64,000 bases of DNA from Pachyseris speciosa. Taxonomy: Eukaryota; Cnidaria; Anthozoa; Scleractinia; Pachyseridae. Of this stretch, positions 24,701 to 36,700 are shown one piece after another. The translations under genes were made by a program, and so were the position numbers. How positions within the stretch are numbered: position 1 is the stretch's first letter; each line of letters opens with the position of its first letter. Location of the stretch: the NCBI GenBank assembly GCA_016490735.1, contig JAEMWC010000034.1:697501-761500 (forward strand). Reading direction: 5' to 3'. The notes under the pieces are model-generated. The model worked only from the letters and a program-made list of their open reading frames with translations. It did no database searches and was not told the origin of the DNA.

Positions 24701-27700
24701 TATAACGAAGGGATTTCTTTTCTTTCGTCCCTTAGCTCAACAGAATCCATTTCAATGCCAGGGTCTGTTCAACATTTTTGGCACTTGTTGGAACCGTATG
24801 AACACGTCACCATCACTTTCTAAGACCTTCCAACAATTTTAGATGTTTGCACGGACCTTAAAAATTAATCAACAGACATAACACACCCGTTATCTAACTT
24901 ACGTCTTTGAAGTTGGTGTCGACGTTGTCCATTGCCATTACCACGTTGAAAGAGTCCTCGTAATCTTTAGCTTCCTGTTTAACTTTTCGAACCCTATCTT
25001 CAAGTACACTCCACCTTACGCGAGGAGCAAATACATTGCTCTTTCCAAAGATGTCGTACCCTTTCTGTCCCAGGAAACCAAGTTTCCGTTTGGCATCTGG
25101 AAGACACATCAAGAGCAGTTACATCTCACGGTATTTGAGGTACAGTACTCATTGCAGAATTTCCTATATAATTCGTTTCAGCTATGTTGTTGGGAAATGT
25201 ACCTAAATGCACAGCGTTGTCATCTTCAGAGCTAACAGATATATTCATTGCAGATCAAAGCTATTCTCGCTTGCGAATTTTCATGTGTCTCTTATCAGGT
25301 CTGCGGCCCTGTTGCTTAAGTTTAGTTTGAGCTCATATTCACATAATGCCTGAACAAATGTAACGAGCAAAGTAAACCAATTCGCCCAATTGCCACCCTT
25401 TTTGTATTTACACACGATCACGCGAAAACTTGGTAACCTTGAACCAAAGTGACAGAGATTGGCATGAAGTGTCGTGAAAGTAACGATTCACTCCATAAAG
25501 CAAAAAGCGCCGGCGTAATTTTGGGCTTTTGAAAAGCACGTTGTTTTCATCAAATGTCAGCTTACTGTAATATTAAATAAAAGCGTGGACGGAGAGAACA
25601 CGAAGTATTACTCTTCACCAAGAGAATATAGTAGATTATTATAATGACCATGACGATGGTATTGGTGTTGGTGATGGTGATGGTGATGGTGATGGTGATG
25701 GTTATGATGCAATGTGCAAACTGCTCTATATTGACGTGTATGGCAAAAACCGACCTTTCTTCTCTCTTCTCTTCCAGGTCGCTCCTTTCTAATGTGAGTA
25801 TAAACTTTTAAGTGTCCCTGTCTATCGGATCCGAGCTATTGTGATTGTGATGGTAATGATGGTGGCAATGGTGATGGCAATGATTATGGTGATATTTTCA
25901 GTTCAGTTTCAGGGTTTTTTTTTATTTGCCAGAAAAAAATTAATAAATACAGACAGACAGACATTCAATATATTACAAAAATTAGACATAAAGAAACGTA
26001 AATTGTCAGTAAATGAATTAAAGAGGAGGAGGAGAGGAGAGGCTCAAATTGAAACCTTGGGGCTTATTATATGAGCTCCCTCATTAACCTACTAAGACTA
26101 AATATAACGAATAAATAGGCGGCGAAATCATACAAAAACATAATTAGGATAAAAAGCAAGCAAAACATAACAGACAAAAAGTAGCAAAAAGTATTATTTA
26201 CAAGTGTTGAATCAGCTAAGAAGAAATGTTTTCAATCTGGTTTTAAAAAGAGAAATAGTAGCAGCAGTTTGTATATTGATATTTAAAGTGTCTGTATCGT
26301 CTTCTGGGTTTTGGTGGTTCTGATATGTACATAAGGAGTAGATGGCTGTTCAAAAAAGGGCTTTCGAATTCCGCCGTATTTTTGCCCTGAAATCGTCGTT
26401 CAAATTTCCCGCTTGAGCCACGCCCATCAAACATGACCGAGCTAGTAAGGGGCATGGGTATATTCCTGATTTGACGTCACAAACTGCTTTGCATGCATGT
26501 TTACAAAGACTTAATGAGGTGTAAATCAGTTTGTGACGTCGGATCAGGAATAGACCCAGGCCCCTTACTAGCTCGGTCAAGTTTGATGGGCGTGGCTCAA
26601 GCGGGAAGTTTGAACGGCAGTTTCAGGGCAAAACCACTGCGGAATTCGAAAAAACTTTTTTGAACAGCTATCTACTCCTTTTGTATATTCCAGAACCACA
26701 AAAAATTATAGAAGACGATAAAGACGCTTAAATGATTTGAAACGCTACTTATGGCGTAGGTGATGGAGATAGTGATGGTGATGGCGATGGTGGGGGTTGT
26801 GGTAATGATGGTGATGGTGATGGCCTTGAGGATGAAAGGTAGTACGATGTAAGGACAAAATGGCTCCCTATTGACCTTTATGCCAAAACCTCACCTTTAC
26901 TGAACTCTTTTAGATCGCTCCTTTCTTTTGCTAATCTGCGTATGAACTTTAAAATGTCTTTGCCTGTCTGATCTGAGCTGTCGCTTATTAGCAAGTCTTC
27001 AGCTTGTCTTCTCATGATTTTGATAAGTTTCACTGGGAAGGCTCCTTTACTAGCTGCGTCTAACGGTCCGTATGCGACAAAAGAACTGTCAACGCTTCCC
27101 TTTTTTCCTCTGTTATTGGGAGCTAAACAGGAGCAAAATAAATTATTTCCCTGCCACATGACTTAGTATCATCAGAGTAAGGATGTTGGAAGATTGATAA
27201 GTTATTTCCAGATTAGGTTACATGAATTCTTTGTACAAAGCCTAAAAAAAGTTAGTGTAGATGTTGACAGTTTCGACAGCAGTCAGCCATCTATTTCACA
27301 ACTAACGAAGTTGTCATCGGATGTTTATTTCGACGACCTCCGATCGGAGCGCGCAATGTTTCTAGGTTGTGGTTGCCCCTCCCCCTCTCCCTAGTTAGTG
27401 ACATTGCGCTAGGTCACGTGTTCAGATATCAGACTTCAAGCCAGGTTTTTTGGCTGAGTTGGGGTTAACCACTGGAAAAACCTTGCCTACAGAAACCAGT
27501 CTAAAGGGCTGCATTTGGAGTGAACTATTTGAAAGAAGACGTGTTCAGGCTAAAGGCATTTCTTAAACGCAAGAGTGTACGATTAATTGGTTTGACCGTA
27601 CATCACTCTTTTTCTGCATCAAGTTTTCGTAAAACCATTCCTCCTCCTTTCCCAGATAAGTCAACGGCAGGTCATTTTCAATGTAGGTGTTCATTGCTAG

Positions 27701-30700
27701 TACAGTACTAAGAAATGAAATGACGAGCAACGATGACATTTTTGTTTTAGCGACATACGCATTCTCGCGAAAGAGTGATTTGGAAGTTAGAGAGAAAGTG
27801 ACAGTCCTATTAATCTGCAACTGAGCCAAAGTATAACCATTTTTACCATGGAATTTAATAATGGTAAGAAAACTTGGTGATGAGATGTGCCAAAAATACC
27901 ACAGGGCATTGGATTGGGATCCGGAACAGTCTTCAAATACCCAAGCTGATCTTTTTAAAATAGCTGTTGCTGGGCAGCTTTTAGTATAGCTTTTAGTAGC
28001 CCCACCCCCTCCAACAATGTTTCCGTGAAAGTACACTATGTAAAAACAACATCCAGATGTTAAAGTGCACCTAACCCCAAAATATTTTTCCCTTAAATAA
28101 AACTTTGCACCTGCTCAAAATGCATTGCACCGTTTTGTGCCTTTTTAAACCAAATCTTGACTTTTTATAGGCTGTAAAAGTTACGGAATCTTGCCATCAT
28201 CTGTCCCACGACCGAGCTAGTAAGGGGGATGGTTCTATTCCTTACATGACGTCACCAAAACATGCATGCAAAGCAGTTAGTGACGTCATGTAAGGACTAG
28301 CTCGGTCGTGGGACAGATAATAGCTAGATTTCGTAACTTTTACAGCCTATAAAAAGTCAAGATTTGGTTTTAAAAGGCGCAAAACGGCGCAAGACGTTTC
28401 GAGCAGGTTCAAAGATTTATTTAAGCAGAAACAATATTTCGGGGTTAAGTAAGTTTTTATCTAACTTGTTCCTGATGCTCCTTGAGCACCGTTTGGCCCA
28501 TTTGGTCCCCGGCTACTAAGCAGTCCATCGTCATCACACCATTCACTCGTCAGAAGGTACCCCATACGACTCTCCTTGTCACAATCTCTTCCTCTTCCGC
28601 CTATACTGCCTCTACCACCTAAGATGCCAAAAACAGTCAATGCATTAAACTCAGGTGGTGTCCTGTAACCTTGAGACTTGAACAATTTATCATCTTTTCT
28701 TTAAAAATATATTAATGAGAGTCTTTATATCTTATAAAGACAGACACGGCTAAATTTTACATCCGATTTTCTAGGCCAAAATAACCCAAAATCTAAATTT
28801 TAGTGTAAGAATGGATAGATGTACAGTAAAGCCTTTTAAGCCGTTCAATAAATTCGCAGTTCGTGTTTTATCATGTCCTAAGACACTCGGCTGCGCCTCG
28901 TGTTTTAAACTTGCTCATTTATTAAACATTACATAAACCACCAACATGGCTTCATACGTGGCTTCGTTATATCCGCAAAAAGACCTTGATGGTTCGTTTC
29001 AACGAGTAGCGTTGAAACAAAACCCTTTACCTTCGTTCATGAAGCAACTGTAGCTCTTCAATACTGGAATGTCTCTTTGACCAAACGTTCATCAAGATAT
29101 TTATTTACTGTCGGTTTATTTGGGATTTACCAAATGGCACCCAAGCTTCATATTTCAGCGGAACCATATGCATTTGTAACGAATCTGAAGAACAGTTAAC
29201 GGTCGTTTATTTTACGAAAAGCACAGTTCTCCAGTAACAATGACTACTTGGGTTATACCGATTTCAGATTAACGCTAAACCTCAAATATACACCCAATAA
29301 GGTGTTTCATGGCGAAAATACGGTACCATGTGTTATTATGGTTAAGGATATCCTTACCATTTCCCCCTTCTCCATTACTGGCTGGTCCGGCTCCCACTCC
29401 ACCGCAGGACCTCATTCGGAAATTTCCGTTTATCGCTCTGTAGCGAACAATTAAACGACCGGCGTCTCCACCATTACCTACGGGAATATGAGGCATGACG
29501 GTTGGGGATTTACCTTTGTGGTGACATGGTATGTAGCCCACAAGTATACGGGCGCATAATTAGTCGATACACAACGTATACGGGGAATGTACTGACTTAT
29601 AGGGTGTCCGTGCATCCGCACTGTGTACTGACCAGATTGCGGTTTGTATAGGGTTGTTCCATATACGTGCATACCGTCCCCATACATCTAGGCATACCCT
29701 GGCATGTACTGAATCCATATACGGTACCGTGTGCATGCTTATATTACTTTTATAGGGCTGTGTATACTGATGATGTTCGAGTTGCATAACGGCCCATATA
29801 CCGATTATTTTGTGCAGGGGAGGTGTATAAATGTGTATTGGTGACATGGTGTTTGGGGCAAGCTTTTGAGTGATGATGATGAAGATGGTGGTGGTGGTGA
29901 TGGTGATGGTGATGGCGATGGAGATGGTGATGGTGATGATGGTGATGATTGTGGTGATGGTGATGATGGTGGTGGTGGTGGTGATGATGGTGGTGGTGTT
30001 GATGATGATGATCACGACGGTGATGGTGTTGGTGGTGGTGGTAATGATGGTAAAGGGAAAGGTGATGGTGATGGTGGTGATTGTGATGGCGATGGTAGTG
30101 GTGGTGGTGGTGATGGTGACGGTGACTGCCGGTGACGGTGACGGTGATGGTGGTGGTGATGATGGTGAAGAGGAAGGTGATGGCAATGTTGATGGTGATA
30201 TGGTGATTGTGGTGGTGGTAACAGTGACGGTGACGGTGATCGTAAGTATCTTCTGAAACATTAAACACAATTAAGAGTAGGGATTGAGAGGCACCTTAAA
30301 GTTTGCTATGATTAAAGCAGCAAGAAATTGTACGTTAACGCCTCAGTACCTGGTTTTCCAGCGTTCCCTCCTTTTCCTCCAGGGTACCCCCTATTTCCGG
30401 GTCTACCGCCAACATCGCTGCAGCGGTAGTAGGATTGGCTGGAACAGTCTCTTGCTGATCTGTCTGCCCCCTAAGAATAGAGAGATCTCTCAAGTCTGTA
30501 AGGCGCTATACCACAAGAATCATATTCAATAAAACCTCGTAAAACGGTGAACAAATTCTCACTAGCTGGACTTCCGAAAACTCCGACCATTAAACCCTAT
30601 TCTGTAATTAAATAGGTCTGAGCTGCGAGAGCATATCTAGAGAAAATAATGAGAAATGATTCTTTGAAAAAGACAATAGTAACAACTTTTTATGTCATTT

Positions 30701-33700
30701 TTACAAGAATACACAAGAAATTCATCTCAATTTATGTCGACACCTATTCACAAATACACAATCGTTCAGCCGGCAAATGAATGAGAAGAGACTCTTTGAA
30801 AAAAAAAATAGTATCAATTTTTTTTGTCATTTTTACAAGAACACACAAGAAATTCATCTAAATTTGTGTCGACACCTATTCACAATACACATCATAATCG
30901 TCCAACCGGCAAATAAACGGTTGGATTTAAACGGAACTCATATTCCTATGGGAAAATCGTTAAATGAAATCGTCTGGCTTGGTTCTGTTTTACTATGCTT
31001 TATGGCTTGTTAGCAGATCCCCCGCCACCTTCTCAGCCAATAAGAATCAAATCCAAAACCAATCATTTCTTGCTCAAGCGCATTTTTCTGCGCCTAAATC
31101 AGAATGCGTGCACTTAGTTTGCTGGATTCTGTTTGGTTTATTGCGTTGGAGCGGTTTTCAGTTGAGTGTCGAAAGTAATTCTGGTTTTACTTTGGTTTTG
31201 CATTGCTTCGCTCTGTGATTGGCCAGCAAAACTCGCGCCACTTTATCAACCAATCAGAAGGAAAACCAAAACCAATCGCGAGTTGCACGCACGCATTTTC
31301 CCGCGCTTTGCGCTGTTTACATGTAATTGCTTCGTATTCTGGTTGGCTCATTGCACTGTTTCGGTCTGTTGTGATTGGCTGGAGTAATTCGTTTGGTTTT
31401 GGTTTTACGCCACTCGATTGAAAACTGCTCTATTTTCATCTGGTGCCATTGGCTTAAGTAATTGCTTTGGTTTTGGTTTGATGACAATCGGTTGGGAACC
31501 GCCGCTTTCATAACGATAATTCTGATCACACAAGATCATTTCAGTTGTACAATACAAGCGTCCCTTACACTTCTGCCATTGTCCCGTCCTTTGCCACCTT
31601 TTCCACCGTCTTGTCCTTTTTGCCCATTTCCAGCATTGGTGCTTAATTCTAAATTGCCAGCGATGGCGTCACAATAAATCTCGACTGGAAATGGAAAAAG
31701 TCAATTTTAAAACAGTTGTTAGTGTTTGTTCATTGTTCCTACACCAAGAGAAAAAAATGAAACGATTTTAAATGAAACCTCGCCTCTTTTTTACAAAATT
31801 GTTGGAAATACAATATTATTTTCACATTTTGCTAGGAAAACGTGGAAATGATATCACATTCTCTTGCAAAGCAGTATTTGAGTATAGTTTTTATTTTCGC
31901 TTTAAATTTTCCGTCCACCCATTATGGTAGTCTCCTACGCAGCCGTTCTTTGTCTCGTCACGCAACGCACCTCGCCACTAAGGTGAGGAGCGTTGCGTGA
32001 CGATACAAAGAACGGCTGCGTGGCAGCCTACCATTATGGAGGCTACCTAATCATAACGTTACAAAATCAAAAAAGAGAAACGGACATGTCAAAAAAATTT
32101 CGACTGAAAGTAACAAAAGGGAAGGGATTTAAGCAATTCGCGTTTCGATCTGTTTGTTGACAGTTAGGCCCTGTTCGCACTAAGTTTAGCGTTTGCGAAA
32201 AAAATGAAAATTTTGTAATCACCAATTTTTTGTTTTCGTAATCCTGTTCGCACATGAAGATGCGAAATTTTTTTAGTGACAGATGGCTCTAATGTGAGAC
32301 AACCGCAAAAACCACACTGAAGGAGTCCGCGCAGTCCCGTCATTTACTTCCTATCAATTTGATGACCCAATGACGGATGGATGTCAAGGAACAAAGGATT
32401 TTCTCACCTGACAAAATTTTACAGCCTCCAAAGCTAGTCGACGGAATCTTTGAAGTTTCGTTGCGCTTGCAAAAATCTTGGTGGGTGCAAAAAGTCGTTC
32501 GCACTAGAAATGGCTTCGCGTTGACAGATATTTTGGCAAATCAAACAAAATTTCGCGTAGTGCGAACAGGCCCTTACCTCACGCAACGACAACGGCAACA
32601 GCGAGGACAATGCCACGAAAGAACGGGATTAATGGCACAAAGAATCGCTCTGTACATGCGTTTTACATTTTGGTACATTTCTTTAACAAGAATGTGGGTG
32701 CGTGGCGGTGGAGATTTTGTTCTCCTTCCTTAACTTTAACGCCTTTCCCTGGAAAGTTCGCCTACATTTTACATGTAGGACGACAGTATTAGTTGCAGTA
32801 ATGGCAGTAATAATTTGAAATGACGTTTTCTTTGGCGCTGCGGTAATCGTTGGTTACAGTTGTTTCTATCTGTTACGGTAGAACTTACCTTGAGGCCCTT
32901 TAAGACCATGTTCCCCATCCTGACCTGGTTTACCATCGTTCCCTCCATTTGCTCCTGTAGCCGCAGGACTTTTATAAACATTAGGTTGATTTGGAGCATA
33001 GAAAGCGAGCTTGCTCCCTGGAGTTGCTACAATCTCCCTTACGTATATTTTGACCTTTTTTATTCCATAAAATTCAACGGTGTCCTAAGATGAGTGAGAT
33101 ACATTGTTAATTAAGTACAGTGTACATATAGGTTATTGGCCATGCAAGCTTGTTCGGTCAAGATGGCGGGATGTTGGCCAAGTTCGAGACAAAGTCGAGG
33201 TCCATAAACACGCAAAAAAGAACGAGGCCAATATCCCGCCATCTTGACCGAACAAGTCAATAAAGCCTTGGTCAAAAAAGGGTTTATTATATGACTCAAA
33301 GGACGCTATTAAAAGGAAGTAAAACGTGGGACGAACGGGCTATCCCGAGTGGTCAAGATGGCTCCATCGGGTAGCCAATCACAGCAGGAGAATTGATTCA
33401 TCTTGACCGCTGAAAGAGCCAGTCATATAATATATGCAGTTACTGACTGACTGAGGGGGCTGGACAGAAAAATGTTTTCTTCGAGCACTTGGTGCACCGG
33501 CCGAGTGCGATAACAACGGCCCAAATGTATCTCCGTCGAGCCCAACTTGAGTGGTAGCCAGTCGGTAAGCGTGATATGACCATATCTGGACATTGTCACA
33601 CTGTGTTAGGTGACAGTAGAATTACGTCATGATTCTACGTAACCACCCTGGCCTCGATCTTTCACTTTTTGGAAAAGAAAAAACGAACAACCAACAAAAC

Positions 33701-36700
33701 TGTTTGAAAATACAACAACGAAGAAAATGGAAACTCGTCAAAAAATGAAGATCACAATTTTGAGAAACTTTCATATATTGCGGTTGAAGTGTTTGTACTC
33801 TGAGCTAAGGTGAAATGTTTACATAATGTAAATCCACCGATCTATGGTGGGAATGCAATAATTGTTGAAACAAACTGTCGATGTAGCTAATTTTACATCG
33901 CATGTTCCTAACCAAACTATTTTAAATAACGTAGCAATTATTGCTTGTAACAACAATTATAACCATTTGTGCTTCCTGGAATATGTACTAATTAAGAAGT
34001 TTGGCAGTTTGCATTTCTGCATTCTTGCTGCAATAACTAGCGTGTTTTGTACCGTCCTAGCTGGCTCTTCTTATAAGTTTAACGCTGTGCCATAATGGTC
34101 TTGTAATAAGAACCGAAATATTATTACGTATTTGTTATAAAATGAAATTACATGATGGCATTTTCTCAATGGCTGATAACGTTTTTGAAGACGTACCTTT
34201 ATGTACAGCGTATCAGCCAGAATCACAAGTTCTTCAATAAGAGCCTCACCCTTCTTCGTTTCTTTTAAATTAACAACCTTTTCTTTACCCAGTAATCGCG
34301 CTCTCAAGTAGTCAGCATGAATGATTCGACCAAAGGCCTTATAATGGCCTAAAACGAACAGAGATCATCATCATCATCATCGTCATCATCATCGTCATCA
34401 TAATCATTATCATATCGTTATATTTCTCACCAACGACACAAAACTAAAAGACTGCTACTATACTACAGTGGCACAATGTTTTTGGAACAATCTTCCCCAA
34501 GAGGTCAAAACAGCACGATCGCTTTCTGAATTCAAATGTATAGTTTCCATCTTGCCTTCTGCTGGGTCACGCTGATTCAATGTATAACTGATTTTTGTTT
34601 GCCTGACTTATTAAATGTACTGTAACGTATTTTAATTTACTTGCAATGTATTGTAATGTGTTTATCTACGCCCCACCTGGAAATCAGTTTCTGTTGTGTG
34701 TAAATAAATAGACTAAACAGTCGTAGGAGATGCGTGACACTTGGTAGTAAAAGATTGCGTTGATATTGTAAGTAATAAATATCAAGAAGTGTCAAAATTG
34801 TCTAATAACACAATATATGTAACTACATTGTGCAGAAACAGTGTAGTTACATATATTTTGTATTTCAACGGTCTTTTTCACACTGAAGAAGGGTAATACA
34901 CCCGAAACGTCTGTGTTATTAGACAATTTTGACACTTCTTGATATTTATTACTTACAATATCAATGCAATCTTCTGTTGTGTGTGGCTAGCGTGATTAAA
35001 TAAATTTGCATTGTATTGTATTATTGTACTGCAATTTACCCAAGCAGTGGGACTTATCCTAAACCGGACTGGGAACTTTTTATGTTCGAGTAAGCGCAAA
35101 CAGCTTGATGTGGTGGGCCAATCTTTACTGTCATGTAACTTACCATAATCACCACATTTTAGCAGGCGGATTTGGAGAAAAAAGTAGAACGAAAGGGTGA
35201 ATCGAAGAAGTTTGTTGTCCTCAAAGGAAAAATCGTTGGACATACTATTTCCCTTCCTAATTTCACTGTTATACTGCCAATGATATTGGAATTTTGAAGG
35301 GGTGGGGGGGGGGGGGGGCGTGGGAAGGCATGGGTAAGTTCGGGGAAATGGCAAACTAGCAAAATGTCCTCTTTTGTTGACTATCACATCAATAAACTCT
35401 CTGAAGAACTTCCATTCTTCGTCAAGGACACGACAGACTTCTTTATTTCTCGTTGATTTATATCAACATATCTATTGTAATTGTTATATTGTTCGTTGGG
35501 ATATACTCGCCCATGGCACTATAAGAAGATCTTTCTTTTTGCAAGGGAACGGCTCATTCATAAGCTGATTAATAATTTTTCATCCTTTCTTTATACAACT
35601 TCAGCCAGCTGAAAAATTGTAACGAGTTCTCTCTGATTACCTTCTCTGATTTTCACAATCGAAGGCGTAAGAAGCCATGCGGGTAAAGGCACATCATAAT
35701 TTTTCGGCAAACCTCCGCCACTCTTCTGGACATCAATACAAGTTGCTGAAAGAAAATTAGAATCCTGCAGATGTTAGAGACCTTAGCCCTACGTTATACG
35801 ATAATCAAAAATAGAAGGGAAAAAATCCTTGGTTTCTAGGGAAGCCTCCTTATTTCTCTTCCTACAATGAGTGTTTCCCATCTGAGGTATACTGCCTTCT
35901 TTATCATCATACATGGGAAAACTTATCAGTTGAACTGAATGAAGTTATGAAGTCTTCTTTTTGTCTTACCGATGTAAAAATCAGTGCAGTCCCAGCAACT
36001 TACATCGGTAAGACAAAAAGAAGACTTCATGACAGGAAAACTGAACATTTCAAGGCCCTCGCTAAAAATGGCCACACATCAGCTATTGCTGATCACGTTA
36101 AAACCACTGGACACAACATCAAGTGGGATCATTTTGACATTTTAGCGTCGGGCAAGACCGATTATCATTGCAAAATTAAGGAAACCTTATTTATCCAAGA
36201 ACTTAAGCCAGCTTTTAATGTAAACATTGGTAGTGAGAAGTTGTTGCTTTATTAATAAGGTGTATCCTTTTACATATTTACTGTTAAAGTGTCTATATCG
36301 TGTACTGGTTTTTGGTGGTTCTGATATGTACATAAGGAGTAGATAGCTGTTGAAAAAGGTTTTTTAGAATTCCGCCGTGTTTTTGCCCTGAAATCGTCGT
36401 TCAAATTTCCCGCTTGAGCCACGCCCATCAAACTTGACCGAGCTAGTAAGGGGCGTGGGTCTATTCCTGATCTAACATCACAAACTGATTTGCACCTCAT
36501 TAAGTCTTTGTAAACATGCATGCAAGGCGGTTTGTGACTTCAGATCAGGAATATACCCATGCCCCTTACTAGCTCGGTCAAGTTTGATGGGCGTGGCTCA
36601 AGCGGGAAATTTGAACGGCGATTTCAGGGCAAAAACACGGCGAAATTCGAAAAAAAACTTTTTGAACAGCTATCTACTCCTTATGTACATATCAGAACCA

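Larger units (their letters stand above)
19818..27122 (-). other. Alpha-helical region of copy A (exons 9-15)
   Basis: Residues about 340-858. The sequence is rich in Lys, Glu, Leu, Ala and Gln and poor in Pro and Gly, with heptad-like stretches (for example RVRKVKQEAKDYEDSF and EAQITQLTEAKRIAEGEKRL) predicting long helices or coiled coils. Exon 12 (117 residues) contains a mildly hydrophobic helical segment ETIDAVLGTVAGLSGKLCL. Exons 13-14 are the best conserved part against copy B (about 87 and 82 percent identity, counted by eye). The last short exon holds a Cys pair, NSCKTCYNV. A helical bundle or stalk is a reasonable guess from composition; no named family is recognised. Confidence 0.6.
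28466..33084 (-). other. Glycine-rich strand-repeat region of copy A (exons 4-8)
   Basis: Residues about 105-340. Three similar units start with a beta-type strand and end in a glycine-rich stretch: KVKIYVREIVATPGSKLAFY (exon 4), VEIYCDAIAGNLELSTNAGN (exon 5) and LIVRYRAINGNFRMRSCGGV (exon 7). They are followed by runs such as GQDGGKGGKGRDNG and GPNGPNGAQGASGT. Some runs fit Gly-X-Y for a few triplets, but the long Pro-rich triplet run of real collagen is absent. Exon borders in this block fall in glycine-rich segments, and exons 7-8 are symmetric phase 1-1, a layout that tolerates exon gain, loss or skipping. This pattern of strand plus GGxGG loops is one I associate with large exported proteins in fungi and bacteria; structure and binding are unknown. 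Confidence 0.7.

Noticed and set aside
27563..28036. 157-codon frame in intron 8 of copy A as an extra exon or gene
   Set aside because: The frame is broken in copy B, and the exon 8 to exon 9 phases join without it.
29560..30270. 236-codon Thr/Ile-rich and 172-codon His-rich frames
   Set aside because: Generated by the GATGGT minisatellite; the sequence is intronic by the exon map.
28466..33084. True fibrillar or short-chain collagen
   Set aside because: Gly-X-Y register is kept for only a few triplets and Pro at X/Y is sparse; strand segments interrupt every run.
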